A stretch of 64,000 nt of DNA, taken from assembly GCA_949752735.1 (NCBI GenBank), contig OX457038.1, positions 64,702,705-64,766,704 of the forward strand, read 5' to 3'. Each line of letters opens with the position of its first letter. Positions within the stretch are counted from its first letter, which is position 1. The stretch is from Lumbricus terrestris (Eukaryota; Annelida; Clitellata; Crassiclitellata; Lumbricidae). Under the pieces are notes generated by a model. That model saw only the letters and a list, made by a program, of their open reading frames with translations, did no database searches and had not been told where the DNA came from. Below are positions 62,901 to 64,000 of the stretch, piece by piece. The position numbers were made by a program, and so were the translations under genes.

Positions 62901-63610
62901 TCCGGCATACGAACCACTACGCCATCGTGTAACTCATAAGATATGATAACTAGAGCATTTACAGATTTCATAAGAGCTTTTAATATGGTTAAATGAAGGT
63001 TTCTTACCAAACTAGTTTTGAGGGTGCTTTGAGGAGAGGAAGGAATGCCACTCCTTAGGGTGCTCTGAGGAGAGGTGAGGCTGGAGAGACTCTTCAGAGG
63101 AGCAAGACCCTGAATCAGACAATTATGTCATGTACACAAGCTATACAATTCAACAGTTCAAACTGGCTATATACTGACTTGTATGATGACTAATATTAAG
63201 AAGTGATATGATAACAATAGTAATGATGAACACCATGGAAATGAAGGTAATGACAATGACGATGAAGCCAATATTAAATGATGATGATGAAAAAGGTTAT
63301 GACAATGAGCACAAATATAATGATAATGATGATGATCAGAATATTGAAATGATGACAAAAACAAATCATGATGAAATCATCAAGTTCGCTAATCACTAGA
63401 TGACAATGATTATGCCGCTTACGATGGCACTGATGACAGCCTCAGTGATTAAAACATAACCTAAAGCTAATTAAATTAACTAGAATACAACACACACACA
63501 CACGCACACACGTATAAATACCTTTGCTGGAGTCACTTGTGCTGGCTGTGGACCCTTGCTTCCCTTCTTCTCAACACTCTTTGCTACTGGTGTCTTCTTT
63601 CCAGATTTAC
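42220..63610 (-). CDS. CEP164: Centrosomal protein CEP164, all but the N-terminal exons
   Basis: Thirty exons join in phase to about 1220 codons: 63522-63610, 63008-63109, 62356-62520, 62217-62254, 61762-61870, 61211-61282, 60646-60726, 59880-59942, 58944-59164, 58622-58727, 58143-58240, 57179-57310, 56659-56776, 55405-55581, 54431-54550, 54000-54122, 53383-53526, 52736-52819, 51731-51799, 50929-51125, 50289-50482, 50018-50079, 49521-49606, 48050-48176, 47192-47347, 46106-46265, 45300-45464, 44634-44715, 44063-44151 and 42220-42451. CEP164 caps the distal appendages of mother centrioles and is needed to start cilia. Matches to vertebrate CEP164 include GLAPLKSL, LLGTSE, LRLDKKFTLNLEEL, KEEKLRQLEEVL, ERKWKKYFG and QHRQWLQ. 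The middle is a long coiled coil of Glu/Lys/Leu-rich exons. The WW domain should lie right of the window. Between 44063 and 42451 the phases need an unseen piece; 43444-43523 (ATTSRSTGFSIFGPSSFQ) is a possible exon. Confidence 0.93.
42856..43285. mobile_element. Tc1/mariner-like MITE (430 bp)
   Basis: The inverted repeats start TGTGACCAGTCATGACGAAA on the left and match the complement of the right end with few differences. TA flanks both sides (42854-42855 and 43286-43287). It lies in the 3' part of the CEP164 gene. Confidence 0.7.
43444..43523 (-). CDS. CEP164: Tentative CEP164 exon near the 3' end
   Basis: Good acceptor (TTTTGTAG) and donor (GTAAGT) bound 80 bases. In the frame reading FHFGATTSRSTGFSIFGPSS it joins the last exon correctly (phase 2). 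The upstream exon 44063-44151 ends in phase 1, so a further small exon of length 2 mod 3 would be needed between them. Confidence 0.4.
46480..46765. repeat. Imperfect inverted duplication, arms about 120 bp
   Basis: The left arm (about 46480-46602) and right arm (46639-about 46765) are reverse complements with a few differences, for instance TTGACTGAAAAAATCTGCAT and TGTATGTGTCATACAGTATG. The loop is a CTTT-rich tract. It lies in a CEP164 intron. Confidence 0.88.
48190..48560. repeat. CA/TG and TGCA-rich low-complexity tract
   Basis: Several runs of (CA)n, (TG)n and (CATG)n lie in a CEP164 intron. Open frames with Cys-Val and Thr-His runs across it are artefacts. Confidence 0.85.
48907..49206. 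mobile_element. hAT MITE (300 bp) in a CEP164 intron
   Basis: Imperfect terminal inverted repeats (CAGTGCCGGCGCCAGG against CCTAGCGCCGCCAATG) are flanked by the perfect duplication AGCCCCAT (48899-48906 and 49207-49214). The body is that of the 33652-33889 MITE, reversed, with an internal tandem duplication of about 60 bp around CGCCGCCAAAATTTCTGACG. Confidence 0.9.
50497..50636. repeat. 70-bp tandem duplication beside a CEP164 exon
   Basis: Units 50497-50566 and 50567-50636 differ at two positions (start GATCACAGTACAATATTTCA). They lie in the intron only 15 bases from the acceptor of exon 50289-50482. Confidence 0.95.
51300..51545. repeat. Degenerate minisatellite, GAAGTCATCAGGTACAGAAC-type unit
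   Basis: About a dozen imperfect units of 15-22 bp lie in a CEP164 intron. Both strands look open because the unit lacks stops; not a gene. Confidence 0.85.
57499..57898 (+). mobile_element. Helitron-like dispersed repeat
   Basis: The start TCTATAAAAAATAAAGAGAA matches the repeat at 11036. The end carries GGGCAACGCCGGGCACCCC, a hairpin-like palindrome, then AGTTAGT close to the CTRRT end expected of Helitrons. Host A/T flanks are not perfect, so the class is tentative. Confidence 0.55.
61970..62210. repeat. GATGAT-rich low-complexity tract in CEP164 intron
   Basis: Degenerate ATGATGATAA words dominate. Similar tracts occur at 56860-57160, 58730-58860 and 63180-63400, all intronic. Met/Asp- or His-rich frames here are artefacts. 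Confidence 0.8.
62675..62860 (+). mobile_element. LINE 3' fragment with shared tail module
   Basis: A frame reading AFYAHLKTVLFSRTGGWESF then stop fits a reverse transcriptase C-terminus. It is followed by GAGCTTCTGAATAG and GGGGCACTGTATAAATCC, the tail module found at many places in this window. Confidence 0.65.
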
Positions 63611-64000
63611 CTGGAAAACCATTAACACCGTTAGATATTGCGGAGGTAGTGAATACAATGGATGCAATATTACATCATAATCATAAACTTATAAATTGCC
63701 ACATCATCAGAAACTCCTCTATACTACTCAAAACATAAAGATAAATGAAACCCATTTACATAAAACTGTTCATGTAGAAACTCTAAACAACCACTGTATA
63801 TCAGATTCTGCTAACCCACACAGATGGGAACAAAAGGCACACTTGAAGGTACAAGTAAGTGGCTAAGTACTGGTAAAGTTAACTAGATAAGTGAACTGTG
63901 AGAAGCTGGACCGAGCATCATATGTTTAGTGTGTGGGCATGGAAAGAGCACCTTATCTGGTGAATGACCTTTGGCCTGAGCTCTGTACCTGATGCAGTGA

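Overview
This is eukaryotic genomic DNA. Genes are split by GT-AG introns, large tracts are AT-rich, and the introns are full of DNA transposons, SINE/LINE tails, microsatellites and minisatellites. The gene content is animal: a CRMP/dihydropyrimidinase-like gene, a SAMD9-like gene, an RFamide-type neuropeptide precursor, ribulose-phosphate 3-epimerase and the ciliary protein CEP164. The frequent AGGCCTA-type words and the repeat types suggest a marine invertebrate deuterostome, perhaps an echinoderm or hemichordate. That placement is an inference; no marker in the window proves it.

Layout from left to right. (1) 219-10507, minus: the first nine coding exons (about 326 codons) of a CRMP/DPYSL-like gene whose 3' part lies beyond the left edge. 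Its 4.8-kb first intron holds two hAT-type elements with perfect 8-bp target duplications. (2) About 10.5-15.4 kb: intergenic DNA with a hAT MITE, a 74-bp TTAA-flanked MITE, a tRNA-derived SINE and a LINE tail. (3) 15460-22464, plus: a giant open exon (2334 codons) of a SAMD9/SAMD9L-like protein, with a likely extra 3' coding exon at 23347-23463. (4) 24789-25100, minus: a small secreted precursor ending in Lys-Arg, GDPLGLGGRF, Gly-Lys, stop, which is the layout of an amidated RFamide peptide. (5) 25.2-32.6 kb: a repeat-rich gene desert. (6) 32594-37146, minus: a complete five-exon ribulose-phosphate 3-epimerase (224 aa). (7) 37.2-42.2 kb: perfect and imperfect palindromes, a LINE fragment, a foldback element and one orphan terminal-exon candidate. 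(8) 42220-63610, minus: 30 supported coding exons (about 1220 codons) of CEP164, from just after the missing N-terminal WW-domain region to the stop codon.

The genes do not form a pathway: cytoskeletal signalling or pyrimidine-hydrolase descent, innate-immunity-type STAND ATPase, neuropeptide, pentose phosphate enzyme and centriole appendage. The main points for a second look are the putative RFamide precursor, the spliced C-terminus and internal 17-residue repeats of the SAMD9-like protein, the loss of metal ligands in the CRMP-like protein, a triplicated splice-donor segment, eight hAT insertions with 8-bp duplications, and several snap-back palindromes. Exon joins were checked by hand for reading phase. 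No database search was possible.
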